Shown one piece after another: positions 10,024-17,871 of a stretch of 64,000 nucleotides of DNA. Under the pieces are notes generated by a model that did not search any database, was not told where the DNA came from, and saw only the letters and a program-made list of their open reading frames with translations. Within the stretch, counting starts at the first letter, position 1, and each line of letters starts with the position of its first letter. The translations under genes and the position numbers were made by a program. Source of the DNA: Kribbella antiqua (GTDB lineage Bacteria > Actinomycetota > Actinomycetes > Propionibacteriales > Kribbellaceae); contig NZ_SLWR01000001.1 of assembly GCF_004345665.1 (NCBI RefSeq), positions 1,234,169 through 1,298,168 of the forward strand, in the 5' to 3' direction.

Positions 10024-10043
10024 GCCGGGCCGCGCGTCCTGGC

Positions 10044-10211
10044 TCAGCGCTGGCGGGCCTTCTTCAGGACCTTCTTCGGGATCTTCTTGTCGACGAGGTA
10101 ATGGCGAAGATCGCACCGCTCCGCGCAGCCGGCATCGGCCAGCCGCTTGAGGACCACCGGGCACTTCTTGCACCTCGGCTTGTCCTTGCAGCACTTCTTC
10201 TTCGCGGTCAT
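10044..10211 (-). CDS. Small Cys/Lys-rich protein behind an iron box
   Basis: Protein of 55 residues from ATG 10211 (or 58 from GTG 10220). It begins MTAKKKCCKDKPRCKKCP, has further Cys at AGCAERCDL, and ends in a Lys-rich tail (KKIPKKVLKKARQR). It carries six Cys in CC...C..C...C...C spacing and about one third basic residues. This suggests a metal-binding or nucleic-acid-binding mini-protein, which is inference. I recall similar short proteins in other actinobacteria but no function. A sequence matching the DtxR/IdeR iron box lies 18 bases upstream of the ATG, so expression probably rises when iron is low. The next gene upstream on this strand is a metal-receptor-like protein. Confidence 0.75.
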   Translation of the reverse strand: MTAKKKCCKDKPRCKKCPVVLKRLADAGCAERCDLRHYLVDKKIPKKVLKKARQR

Positions 10212-10229
10212 CGACGGCACGCAGCGAGT

Positions 10230-10248
10230 GTAGGTGAGGCATACCTAA
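10230..10248 (-). promoter_or_regulatory. Candidate DtxR/IdeR iron box
   Basis: Read on the minus strand this is TTAGGTATGCCTCACCTAC. It matches the actinobacterial iron-box form TTAGGTTAGGCTCACCTAA at 15 of 19 positions, and both half-sites are nearly intact. It is placed just upstream of the small Cys/Lys-rich gene, where the repressor would block transcription when Fe(II) is bound. Confidence 0.7.
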
Positions 10249-10323
10249 CCGTCTAGCTGACAAGGCAGTCATGGTGTCGCACATCACTGCCGCCGTCCGC
10301 TCAGGAACAGTCAGCCGCCCGGG

Positions 10324-11073
10324 TCACGCGAGCTGCCGGGTGAGCAGTTCGCGTGCCTCGACGAGCGACGGCCCGTACCAGGTCAGATGTCGTCCCGACA
10401 CACACTTCGCCGGCCGGATGAATGCCTCCGGACCATCATCGGGAGAAAACGCATAAGGCTCGTCCGGCAGTACGACGAGATCGTGATCGGGTAACACGCC
10501 GGGGTCGATCCGCGGATAACGCTCACCGGAATCCGCGAGTACGTTGTCGATCCCGATCCGCGACAACACATCACCCGCGAACGTGTCCCGCCCCAATGCC
10601 ATCCACGGTCGACGCCAGATCGGTATGACCGCCCGCCGGCGCTTCCCGTCGTACGTCGTACTCCACACACGACGCGCTTGCCGAAGCCATCCGGGGATGT
10701 CGCCGGTGATCGCGGACAGCAGCCGGTCGAGTGAGTCGAGTGATTCGTTCACTGTCGTCGGCGCGGTGATCCAGACCGCGATTCCGGCCGCCTTCAACGC
10801 GTCGAGATCGATCGCACGATTCTCTTCGGCGTTGGCGATCACGACGTCCGGTGCAAGTGTCTTGATGAGATCGACGTCGGGATTCTTGGTGCCGCGAACA
10901 CGCGTCACGTCGAGGTGTTGAGGATGCGTACACCAGTCCGTCGCACCCACCAGCAAGTGCTCGTGTGTGGCTGCGATGGACTCCGTCAACGAGGGCACGA
11001 TGCTGACCACACGCGTCACCTCCGAAGGCATCGTCACGACGTCTCCGAGGTCGTCGGAAAGCTCTCTCATCAT
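10324..11073 (-). CDS. Helical-backbone metal receptor (TroA/BtuF-like), no signal peptide
   Basis: Protein of 249 residues with the fold signature of periplasmic binding proteins for siderophores, cobalamin or metals: VTRVVSIVPSLTESIAA at the start of the first lobe, LVGATDWCTHP, IKTLAPDVVIANAEEN, and a second lobe with MALGRDTFAGDVLSRIGIDNV and HDLVVLPDEPYAFSPDD. No signal peptide or lipobox is visible, and no ABC permease or ATPase is next to it, so it may be cytoplasmic. Such stand-alone proteins exist in actinobacteria and are sometimes called cobalamin-binding proteins; the ligand is not known. A GGAG site precedes the ATG at 11073. The iron-box-controlled mini-gene follows on the same strand. 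Confidence 0.8.
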   Translation of the reverse strand: MMRELSDDLGDVVTMPSEVTRVVSIVPSLTESIAATHEHLLVGATDWCTHPQHLDVTRVRGTKNPDVDLIKTLAPDVVIANAEENRAIDLDALKAAGIAVWITAPTTVNESLDSLDRLLSAITGDIPGWLRQARRVWSTTYDGKRRRAVIPIWRRPWMALGRDTFAGDVLSRIGIDNVLADSGERYPRIDPGVLPDHDLVVLPDEPYAFSPDDGPEAFIRPAKCVSGRHLTWYGPSLVEARELLTRQLA

Positions 11074-11400
11074 GCGTCTCCGACGTCGTCGCGCATGCTC
11101 TTCGACATGTCGCTCACCTCACCTCGCGCAGGCCGTTGCCGAGGACAACACTGTCCGAAAGCACCGTTCGACACGAACTTTGTGCGCGTGTCGCCAAGAA
11201 ATTATTGCGGGCGTCCGGCATGCTCTTAGCGCATCGGAATCCCTTCTGCACAAGGATTTTCGGCATTTGCCCGTGCACTCGCCGCCGGGACGCCTTAACT
11301 GGAAGACGTTTCGGGTGCTTTACGTAGCCACCAAGTGTTGTCATCATCATGACGACGAGGAATCCACCGTGGTTTTCCTCAGCCGCACCAAGGAGGCAGA
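11074..11400. other. Intergenic region upstream of the H1-like gene
   Basis: It separates divergent genes and holds both promoters, though I cannot place -35/-10 boxes securely. Just before the H1-like gene is an imperfect hairpin (GAGGAATCCAC at 11357-11367 with GTGGTTTTCCTC at 11369-11380), followed by a strong ribosome site AGGAGG at 11391-11396. The hairpin sits in the leader and could affect translation. No convincing gene is seen here. Confidence 0.5.
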
Positions 11401-11976
11401 GTGCCAGCCAAGAAGGCAGCCGCAGGGAAGGCGACAGCCAAAAAGGCTTCTCCCGCCAAGAAGACTGTCGCGAAGAAGACCAGCGCCGCGAAGACGACGT
11501 CCGCGCGCAAGGTCAGCGCAGCGAAGAAGACAGTGACGAAGAAGGTGAGTGCGGCAAAGAAGGCGGTGGCGAAGAAGGCGCCGGCCAAGAAGACCGCCGC
11601 CAAGAAGACAACTGCTGCGAGGAAGACCGCCGCCAAGAAGACGACGGCGGCGAAGAAGACGGTCGCGAAGAAGGCGCCCGCCAAGAAGGTGACCGCGGCG
11701 AAGAAGACCGTCGCGAAGAAGGCGCCGGCCAAGAAGACCGCGGCCCGTAAGACCGTGGCCAAGAAGGCGACCACCGCGAAGAAGACGGTCGCGAAGAAGG
11801 CGCCCGCCAAGAAGACCGCGGCGAAGAAAGCCCCGGCCAAGACGGCCGCGAAGAAGGCGACCACCGCGAAGCGGACCGTGGCCAAGAAGGCACCCGCCCG
11901 CAAGGTCGCGGCGAAGAAGGCCCCGGCACGCAAGGCTCCGGCCCGCAAGACCGCGGCCCGGCGGGTCACCCGCTGA
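11401..11976 (+). CDS. Histone H1-like Lys/Ala-repeat DNA-binding protein
   Basis: Protein of 191 residues made almost entirely of Lys, Ala, Thr, Pro and Arg, in repeats of the type [15 protein letters not shown] and [11 protein letters not shown]. It resembles the C-terminal tail of eukaryotic H1 and of bacterial H1-like proteins or the tails of actinobacterial HupB, but no HU or other globular domain is present. It should be disordered in solution and bind DNA or RNA by charge, compacting the nucleoid; this is inferred from composition. Toward the C-terminus Arg replaces some Lys ([20 protein letters not shown]). GTG at 11401 follows AGGAGG by four bases. A near-perfect terminator follows the gene. 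Confidence 0.85.
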   Translation: MPAKKAAAGKATAKKASPAKKTVAKKTSAAKTTSARKVSAAKKTVTKKVSAAKKAVAKKAPAKKTAAKKTTAARKTAAKKTTAAKKTVAKKAPAKKVTAAKKTVAKKAPAKKTAARKTVAKKATTAKKTVAKKAPAKKTAAKKAPAKTAAKKATTAKRTVAKKAPARKVAAKKAPARKAPARKTAARRVTR

Positions 11977-12015
11977 ACCGGGCGTTCGCCGATCAGCAAC
12001 GCCGACTGACAAAGG

Positions 12016-12051
12016 CCGAGGGGCACCACCGATGACGGTGGTGCCCCTCGG
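12016..12051 (+). terminator. 16-bp perfect-stem terminator after the H1-like gene
   Basis: CCGAGGGGCACCACCG (12016-12031) and CGGTGGTGCCCCTCGG (12036-12051) are exact reverse complements around an ATGA loop. It lies 40 bases after the H1-like stop codon. The stem is symmetrical, so it may also stop transcription of the converging small gene. Confidence 0.85.
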
Positions 12052-12126
12052 TGTGTCCGGGCCGAGTGTGTCCGGGCCGAAGTGCGTCCGGACTGAGTGC
12101 GTCCGGACTGAGTGCGTCCGGACTGA
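12051..12126. repeat. 15-bp tandem repeat, five copies
   Basis: The unit is GTGYGTCCGGRCYGA. Copies lie at 12051-12065, 12066-12080, 12082-12096, 12097-12111 and 12112-12126. The first two share one variant (GGGCCGA) and the last three another (GGACTGA), with a single extra A at 12081. It lies between the H1-like terminator and the 3' end of the opposing small gene. Confidence 0.9.
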
Positions 12127-12164
12127 GTCGGCTGGGCCGTATCGGCTGGGATGGGGTCGCCGGA

Positions 12165-12353
12165 TCAGTCGTCGTTCCACTTGGGATCGTTGTCCCAGGC
12201 CTCGTTGCGTTCCTGGACCTTCTCCAATGCGCGGGCGGCTTCTTCCGGTGAGTTGTACGGACCGAGCCGGTCGCCGGCTTTGTCACCCTGGTAAGGCTCG
12301 ACCTTGCCGGTCTTGACGTTGTAGTACCACTCGTTGCTGTGATCGTCGCTCAT
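12165..12353 (-). CDS. Short conserved acidic protein (SPOR-like annotation)
   Basis: Soluble protein of 62 residues: MSDDHSNEWYYNVKTGKVEP, then DRLGPYNSPEEAARALEKVQ, ending in an acidic tail (WDNDPKWNDD). Short proteins with WYYNxxTGxVE and LGPYxSxEEAxxAL occur widely in actinobacteria. They are often labelled SPOR-domain, although they are far shorter than a peptidoglycan-binding SPOR domain. Function unknown. It is divergent from map, sharing a 53-base intergenic region. Confidence 0.8.
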   Translation of the reverse strand: MSDDHSNEWYYNVKTGKVEPYQGDKAGDRLGPYNSPEEAARALEKVQERNEAWDNDPKWNDD

Positions 12354-12406
12354 CTGGATGACCGCCTCCCGGGAGTCTTGTCGCAGCTCACTACAATGAT
12401 CCCACC

Positions 12407-13255
12407 ATGTCGTCTCTCACTCCTGGCATCATTTCGCCGCGCCGCGAAGTCCCCGCGTCCATCCCGCGCCCCGAATACGTGGGCAAGGCAGCCCCGACGC
12501 CGTACGACGGTTCCTACGTCACCGCGCCCGACGTCGTCGACCGGATGCGCGTCGCGAGCAAGCTGGCCGCGCAGGCGCTGCAGGCCGTCGGCGCCGCCGC
12601 CAAGCCCGGTGTCACCACCGACGAGCTCGACGCGATCGGCCACGAGTACCTGATCGAGCGCGGCGCGTATCCGTCCACGCTCGGCTACCGCGGCTACCCG
12701 AAGTCCCTGTGCACGTCGGTCAACGAAGTGATCTGCCACGGCATCCCGGACGACCGGCCGCTCGAGGACGGCGACATCGTCAACGTCGACATCACGGCGT
12801 ACCTGGACGGAGTGCACGGCGACACCAACGCCACGTTCCTGGTCGGCGACGTCGACGAGGAGAGCCGGCTGCTGGTCGAGCGTACGCAGGAAGCCCTGAA
12901 CCGCGGCATCAAAGCCGTCCGGCCGGGCCGCCGCGTCAGCATCATCGGCCGCGTCATCGAGTCCTACGCCAAGCGCTTCGGGTACGGCGTCGTCCGCGAC
13001 TTCACCGGCCACGGCATCGCCACGTCGTTCCACTCCGGCCTGATCATCCCGCACTACGACGACGAACGCTTCGACGACATCATCGAACCAGGCATGACGT
13101 TCACCATCGAACCCATGCTCACCCTCGGCAGCTACGACTACGACCTCTGGGACGACGGCTGGACCGCCACCACCAAGGACAAGTCCCGCACCGCCCAGTT
13201 CGAACACACCCTCGTAGTCACCGACACCGGCGCCGAAGTCCTCACCCTCCCGTGA
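12407..13255 (+). CDS. map: Methionine aminopeptidase, type I
   Basis: Removes the initiator Met from nascent proteins. It has 282 residues: an N-terminal extension of about 40 residues ([20 protein letters not shown]), as in the longer actinobacterial MetAP, then the pita-bread catalytic domain. Conserved stretches include [18 protein letters not shown] (substrate His), the metal ligands in [20 protein letters not shown] (two Asp), [19 protein letters not shown] (His), [10 protein letters not shown] (Glu) and [11 protein letters not shown] (Glu). The stop overlaps the start of the next gene (GTGA), suggesting coupled translation. Confidence 0.96.
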   Translation: MSSLTPGIISPRREVPASIPRPEYVGKAAPTPYDGSYVTAPDVVDRMRVASKLAAQALQAVGAAAKPGVTTDELDAIGHEYLIERGAYPSTLGYRGYPKSLCTSVNEVICHGIPDDRPLEDGDIVNVDITAYLDGVHGDTNATFLVGDVDEESRLLVERTQEALNRGIKAVRPGRRVSIIGRVIESYAKRFGYGVVRDFTGHGIATSFHSGLIIPHYDDERFDDIIEPGMTFTIEPMLTLGSYDYDLWDDGWTATTKDKSRTAQFEHTLVVTDTGAEVLTLP

Positions 13256-13632
13256 GCATCACGCAGTACCAGCATGCTCACCTACCGGGCGTGCTGGCAC
13301 TGTGCGAATCCGAGGGCTGGCCCACCTTCCCCGCCGACGCCAACCGCGCTCACGCCGTACTCACGGCTCCAGGCGTGACGACTGTCGTAGCGCTCGACGG
13401 CGATGAAGTCGTAGGTTTCGCCTACCTTCAAAGCGATGGCCACATCCAGGCGCACCTCTCCCTCATGGCCGTCAGCAAAACCCACCGCCGCAACGGAATC
13501 GGCCGAGCCCTACTCGAATACGCCGCACCCCTCACCGGCGCCCAACGCATAGACCTGGTCACCGACACCGCCGAAGGCTTCTACGCCGCATTCCCTCACC
13601 ACACCTTCGCCGGCTACCGCATCTACCCATAG
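13252..13632 (+). CDS. GNAT family N-acetyltransferase
   Basis: Protein of 126 residues with a compact GNAT fold. The acetyl-CoA-binding loop is visible as [18 protein letters not shown] (consensus RxxGxG/A), preceded by the strand AHLSLMAV and followed by the C-terminal [20 protein letters not shown]. The start is GTG 13252, overlapping the map stop by four bases, so it is co-translated with methionine aminopeptidase. The substrate is unknown; a role in N-terminal protein processing is only suggested by the neighbour. Confidence 0.88.
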   Translation: MSITQYQHAHLPGVLALCESEGWPTFPADANRAHAVLTAPGVTTVVALDGDEVVGFAYLQSDGHIQAHLSLMAVSKTHRRNGIGRALLEYAAPLTGAQRIDLVTDTAEGFYAAFPHHTFAGYRIYP

Positions 13633-14158
13633 CCGCTTCACAACACTGCCAACCAGACGGCCCTTTGCGACCCCTCTCGCACCGCCGCGACCAACGACGC
13701 ACGGGGACCGCAGAACCGTGTGCATGAGCAGGTCTTCCAAGGAACGGGCTGAGGGCAACGGACGGGCGGTGGTGCCCCTACCCCGCTCGTGCCGGCCCGG
13801 AGCTCCACACGACCAGGCACACGCTGCTGGAGCGGGTTCCGCAAGCTACCGAGCCGGGTCAACGGCGCGGCACAACATCAGCTTTGCTCGACCACTGAGC
13901 CGCAACTGAGCCCTCCCTCGGCACCGCACCCCGACATCAGCCATCCCTCCGCACCACGGCCCCCGACACCACCTTTCGCTGAACCACCGAGCCGCAACGT
14001 CAACAGTTGCTCGGCGACCGGGATGGACATCGGCTGTTGCTCGGCAGACCGGGATGGACATCGGCTGTTGCTCGGCGACCGGGATGGACATCGGCTGTTG
14101 CTCGGCGACCGGAATGGACATCGGCTGTTGCTGGGCGGGTGTGGTGGCTCAGCGGAGT
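13633..14158. other. Non-coding stretch between GNAT and DUF222 genes
   Basis: No open frame here shows family-like protein sequence or steady codon bias. It holds related segments around GAACCACCGAGCCGCAACG (about 13892-13910 and 13980-13999), and then a block of four 30-bp tandem repeats described separately. The two flanking genes converge on it. Confidence 0.6.
14006..14126. repeat. 30-bp tandem repeat, four copies plus a partial fifth
   Basis: The unit begins GTTGCTCGGCGACCGGGATG and continues GACATCGGCT. Copies lie at 14006-14035, 14036-14066 (one extra base), 14067-14096 and 14097-14126, with a partial copy to about 14139. The copies differ by only one or two bases, so the array is young or kept homogeneous. 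It sits at the 3' end of the DUF222/HNH gene, just outside its stop codon. Confidence 0.9.
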
Positions 14159-16471
14159 TCAGTTGTTGAGCAGCGTTGCGGCTTCAGGGCCCGCGTCCCG
14201 CCCGCTGAGGTAGGGAAGGGTGGTGTCGGCCCACGGATCGGTGTGCGTCGCTTGGCCGACAGCAACACCTCCTCCGGGCACGGTTGACTCGCTGGGAGCA
14301 TCAGTTGTCAGGCCTGTGCCCCAGACGGCGAAGCGAGCTGCTTCCTCGAGATCGCCGGCATCGGCTTGCCACCGGGACCTCTGGCGCGGCGATTGCTCGG
14401 CAGACACGGGATCACCCCATACGTCGAACTGGGCCTCGCCACCCGGGCTCGTCTCGCCCGCACCGCTCACACCCGCAGCTCGGCCAGACCCAGCCAACGG
14501 GCAACGTTCGGCTGCGTGGTCCCGCGGCGAGGCGGCGCCGGCCTGGGGGCGGACAAGATCCGGGGCATCGGGTCGGGCTGTTGAGTTGTCGTCGCCCGGC
14601 TGAGGACAGACCAGACCGACGGCGCCGGTTCCGGCTGTGGCTGTGGCTGTGGCTGTGGCTGTGTCCGATCGTGTGGAACTGCGTCCAGGTGCTCGCGACC
14701 GCGTCGCAGCATCCACCGGCCGCGCCGCATCACCCACCACCGGCGCGGCACCATCCACCGACGCCGAGGCATCATCCATCGGCCGCGTGGCATCATCCAC
14801 CGACGGCTCGGCGCGTCGGTGCAGGCGGTGTTGGTAGGTGCCGAGTTTGGGTTTGTGGCGGGGTGCCGGGTCTGCCCAGGTGGGACGGGTGACCTGGACG
14901 GCGCCGTCGACGATGGTGATGGTCCAGTGGCCGTGGTGAAGGTCGACGTGATGGCGGCGGCATAACAAGACCAGGTTGTCGACCCGGGTTTCGCCGCCGT
15001 CGATCCAGTGGGTCAGGTGGTGGGCATCGCAGTAGATCGGCGGTGCACCGCAGACGACGCAGCCTTTGTCGCGGGCGTTCAGGGCGCGGCGCATGGCCCG
15101 GTTGACCAGGCGTTCGGAGCGGCCCACGTCCAAGGGTTCGGAGTTGGAGCCCAGCACGAGCGGGATGATGTTCGCGTCACAGGCAAGGCGGCGGACGGCG
15201 CCCGCGGAGAGGTTGTCGCCGTACACCAGTTGACCGGTCGCGTTCGCGGTGACGTTCTTGAGGTCGTTGAAGTCGATGGTGACGGTGATGTTCGCCTTCG
15301 CACCGAGCCCAGGCACCCAACTACCTGTGGCGCCGGTTGCCGCGGGGGTGTCGGCGGGGTGCGCGTTGGTCTCACCGGTGCCGGTGGTGTCGGCGGCTGT
15401 AGGGTTTGTGGCGGCGGTACTGGATGAGTCTGTGCAGTCGGTGCCGAAGAGCGTGTCCTCGATGGACTCGCCGTCGCTGGTGGACGCGCTGCTGCTCGAC
15501 GCGTCGTTGGTGGTGGACGCGGCGGCGGGTTCGGCGGTGGTGCTTGTCGGCGGGGTCGTGCCGGGGCGGGTGGGGAAGCCGGTGTCGGACGCGGCTGCGG
15601 CGATGGACAACGCCGCGGATAGGGCGTCGGCCTGGCGCTTGTCCCGCGGCCGCGGGTCGAACTCGCCGGTCACGGTCTTGCGGGGTTTGGCGCCGAGGTC
15701 GACCAAGGAGCGGAGCAGTTCGGCGTTGTCGTTGGCCAGGAAGCCGTTGAACTTCACGCCATGGTCGGCCCTCGATAGTTTCAGCGACTCGCGCTCGAAG
15801 GCCTTGGCCTCGTCCGGTTCGGGGCCGTCGGCGTCGATCAGTTCACACGACTCGGTGGCGGCCTTGCGCAGCTCGTGCGGGGACAGGTGCGCGGCCAGGC
15901 CCACTAGTTCCTGCTCGATGACGTCGCGGTCCTCGACCGGGATGCGGGAGGCGAACCGTTCCAGGGTGGACACGATCGCCTCGGCCTGCGCCGGGCGCAG
16001 GATCCAGGCAGTGCTCCTGGTCATGCCGCCCTCCACACCCTCACCATCCCCGTCGGCGGTGTCGGCAGTCGAGGGGGCCGCGGCGGCCTGCAGGCCGCCG
16101 TCGTCGCCGGGGCCGTCGTCGCCGGGGCTGTCGTCGCCGGTGCTGTCGTCGCCACCAGGAGTGTCGTGTTCGGCGAGGGCTGCGGAGACCCCGTGGTACC
16201 TCGGCAACGCCCGGGCCAGCCGGACGTCGCGGCGGGCGTCGTAGCCGTTCATCCGGTACCGGAACTCCAGCAGCTGGACCGTGTCACGGGCACCGAGCTC
16301 TTCGGCGTACCCGATCTCGTCGACCTGGGCGACCATGTGCAGCCGGTCGGTCTGCAGGCGGGCGATCTCGGCATCCAGCGTGTCGATACCCGACAGCAGT
16401 TCGCTGCCGCTCATCGACCACACCGGTCGCCCGCCCAAGAGGTTCATGCCGTCAACGATAGGCATGCCCAC
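14159..16471 (-). CDS. DUF222 and HNH endonuclease-domain protein (13E12-like)
   Basis: Protein of 770 residues. A helical DUF222 domain fills about residues 20-270 (ARDTVQLLEFRYRMNGYDAR; MTRSTAWILRPAQAEAIVST), interrupted by an acidic DD(S/G)xGDD repeat. After a Ser/Thr/Ala-rich linker comes the HNH nuclease: DKGCVVCGAPPIYCDAHHLT, then WIDGGETRVDNLVLLCRRHH, with the zinc Cys pair and the His-Asn-His core present. About 270 C-terminal residues are low complexity and poorly conserved. These proteins are multi-copy in actinobacteria and their role is unsettled; proposals include mobile or host-nuclease functions. GTG 16471, ATG 16465 and ATG 16447 are all possible starts, with no decisive ribosome site. 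Confidence 0.9.
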   Translation of the reverse strand: MGMPIVDGMNLLGGRPVWSMSGSELLSGIDTLDAEIARLQTDRLHMVAQVDEIGYAEELGARDTVQLLEFRYRMNGYDARRDVRLARALPRYHGVSAALAEHDTPGGDDSTGDDSPGDDGPGDDGGLQAAAAPSTADTADGDGEGVEGGMTRSTAWILRPAQAEAIVSTLERFASRIPVEDRDVIEQELVGLAAHLSPHELRKAATESCELIDADGPEPDEAKAFERESLKLSRADHGVKFNGFLANDNAELLRSLVDLGAKPRKTVTGEFDPRPRDKRQADALSAALSIAAAASDTGFPTRPGTTPPTSTTAEPAAASTTNDASSSSASTSDGESIEDTLFGTDCTDSSSTAATNPTAADTTGTGETNAHPADTPAATGATGSWVPGLGAKANITVTIDFNDLKNVTANATGQLVYGDNLSAGAVRRLACDANIIPLVLGSNSEPLDVGRSERLVNRAMRRALNARDKGCVVCGAPPIYCDAHHLTHWIDGGETRVDNLVLLCRRHHVDLHHGHWTITIVDGAVQVTRPTWADPAPRHKPKLGTYQHRLHRRAEPSVDDATRPMDDASASVDGAAPVVGDAARPVDAATRSRAPGRSSTRSDTATATATATAGTGAVGLVCPQPGDDNSTARPDAPDLVRPQAGAASPRDHAAERCPLAGSGRAAGVSGAGETSPGGEAQFDVWGDPVSAEQSPRQRSRWQADAGDLEEAARFAVWGTGLTTDAPSESTVPGGGVAVGQATHTDPWADTTLPYLSGRDAGPEAATLLNN

Positions 16472-16525
16472 CGACAGTTTTCAAACCCGATTCCCCTTAT
16501 TTTCAAGGGATTTCGACGCACGATG

Positions 16526-16554
16526 TTATCCACAAGCGGCAACCCTGTGGACAG
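16526..16554. promoter_or_regulatory. Inverted pair of DnaA-box-like sites upstream of the DUF222 gene
   Basis: TTATCCACA (16526-16534) is the exact DnaA box consensus. TGTGGACAG (16546-16554) is an inverted near-match (CTGTCCACA). Together they form an inverted repeat (TCCACA/TGTGGA) in the 88-base gap between the DUF222 gene and the acetyltransferase gene, upstream of the former. It could be a regulatory site or coincidence. Confidence 0.4.
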
Positions 16555-16559
16555 ACCGG

Positions 16560-17033
16560 CTACGGCCAAGGCACGAAGTTATAGGATTCGTAGAGACGGA
16601 GAGCAGATTGGTTGCCCTCGGCAACGCGAAGGGCCGCGCGGCCGTCGGTGCGGGTCAGGGAATCGGCGAGCAGGGCGCTGGCTGCGCCACGGCGACGCCA
16701 CAGCTGGGAGGTGAAGAGCTCGATGATGAACGGACCGTCAGGGGTGTCGGGCCAGGGCGCCCGGTGCACGACCAGGATTGCACCGATCAGCTCGTCGGCT
16801 GCGAGTGCAAGCCGACTGGCCTCGAGGTCGAGGTCGCCGTACTCCCCCGCGAAACTGATCCTGATGTCCTCGATCGCCTCCGCGAGGCTCGGCCATGCGA
16901 CGCCTGGTTCGTACGCCGCGAAGTACAGTCGGCCGAGCGCGACCGTGTCCTCCGGGGTCGGAGAGCGCAGTACGACGCCCGCCGGCGGCTGGACCTGCTC
17001 GACCAGCGCGAAGCGGCGGACCAAGGTGAGCAT
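16560..17033 (-). CDS. GNAT family N-acetyltransferase
   Basis: Protein of 157 residues: strand GVVLRSPTPEDTVALGRLYF, the central strand FIIELFTSQLWRRRGAASAL carrying the acetyl-CoA loop, and a C-terminal NQSALRLYESYNFVPW typical of RimI-like GNATs. The motif reads RRRGAAS in place of the usual R/QxxGxG/A but is compatible. ATG at 17033 is the first good start; codons further upstream look like non-coding shadow. Substrate unknown. The gene is followed by the DUF222/HNH gene on the same strand. Confidence 0.8.
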   Translation of the reverse strand: MLTLVRRFALVEQVQPPAGVVLRSPTPEDTVALGRLYFAAYEPGVAWPSLAEAIEDIRISFAGEYGDLDLEASRLALAADELIGAILVVHRAPWPDTPDGPFIIELFTSQLWRRRGAASALLADSLTRTDGRAALRVAEGNQSALRLYESYNFVPWP

Positions 17034-17094
17034 CACCGGACCACAGTCGACGAGCTGACGGCGCAATAGAGGGGCGGCGGCGCACCGGTGGGCA

Positions 17095-17871
17095 TCAGAG
17101 GTTGAGTGCTGAGGTAACGACTTCGTGGCCGAAGCTGACGGTTTGGGCGGCGTCGGCGGCGGTGAAGGTGACGGATTGGCCGGCGCGGTGGTCAATGGCG
17201 CGGGTGCAGAGGTCGGCGTACGCCGGGAAGACGGCGACGGCGTGCTCGCCGGCGGCGGTCTTGGAGATGATGTTGCCGGTGGCAAGCAGTGCGTGCAGGC
17301 GGGGAATGCCGAGGACGAACCAGGGGACGGTCCAGCCCTCCAGCTCCTGATCGCCCGGCAACGACGCGACGTACTCTTCGAGGCGGTCGAGCTGCGGCTG
17401 CCAGCACGACGTGAGGTTGGCGCGGGTGTGGTCGACCAGTGCTTGGTGATCGTCGAGCACCACGAGATCGGGCGTCGCGCGTACGGCGATCGACTGTCGC
17501 GCGAGCTCCGACCACAGCACCGGCGTCACCGGACCCACCACCGCGGGATCCTTGAATTCTCCGTCGATCGTGTAGACGGCCGGCTGACGATGATCCGGCG
17601 GCGCGGCGAGAGCGGCCAGAGTCAGGTACGTGACGTCGAAGTACGGGCGCTCCGGCAACTTCGCATGCACCGGCGAGACCACCGCGGGATCCGTCACCGG
17701 CGACGAGACGACCACCACGCCGTCGATGTCGCTACGCCCCGATCGGTAGTCGCCGAGCGGGATGGAGCCTGTCAGGTACAGACCAACCACCAGCCCCGGC
17801 AGCTCCGAATCGACCGCCGCCAGGTAGGCCGAAGTGATCGGCGAAACCTCATCCGGCAGCGGCGTGCTCAT
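17095..17871 (-). CDS. Aminoglycoside-adenylyltransferase-like nucleotidyltransferase
   Basis: Protein of 258 residues. The nucleotidyltransferase core is clear: LVVGLYLTGSIPLGDYRSGR followed by SDIDGVVVVSS, giving the GS...D.D metal-binding signature. A C-terminal helical DUF4111-like part follows (GWTVPWFVLGIPRLHALLAT; ISKTAAGEHAVAVFP), as in ANT(9)/ANT(3'')-type enzymes. It may adenylylate an aminoglycoside or another small molecule; true resistance cannot be assigned from sequence. The start overlaps the stop of the S10 peptidase gene by four bases, so they form a two-gene operon. Confidence 0.85.
   Translation of the reverse strand: MSTPLPDEVSPITSAYLAAVDSELPGLVVGLYLTGSIPLGDYRSGRSDIDGVVVVSSPVTDPAVVSPVHAKLPERPYFDVTYLTLAALAAPPDHRQPAVYTIDGEFKDPAVVGPVTPVLWSELARQSIAVRATPDLVVLDDHQALVDHTRANLTSCWQPQLDRLEEYVASLPGDQELEGWTVPWFVLGIPRLHALLATGNIISKTAAGEHAVAVFPAYADLCTRAIDHRAGQSVTFTAADAAQTVSFGHEVVTSALNL

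Noticed and set aside
12051..12126. Possible repeat-protein coding segment
   Set aside because: The repeats lie beyond a strong terminator, without a start or ribosome site, and between two convergent genes.
14006..14139. Possible CRISPR array
   Set aside because: The 30-bp units follow each other with no spacers and no cas genes are present; it is a tandem repeat.
17095..17871. Calling the nucleotidyltransferase an aminoglycoside-resistance gene
   Set aside because: Only the fold and metal motif can be seen; specificity for an antibiotic is not supported by sequence alone.
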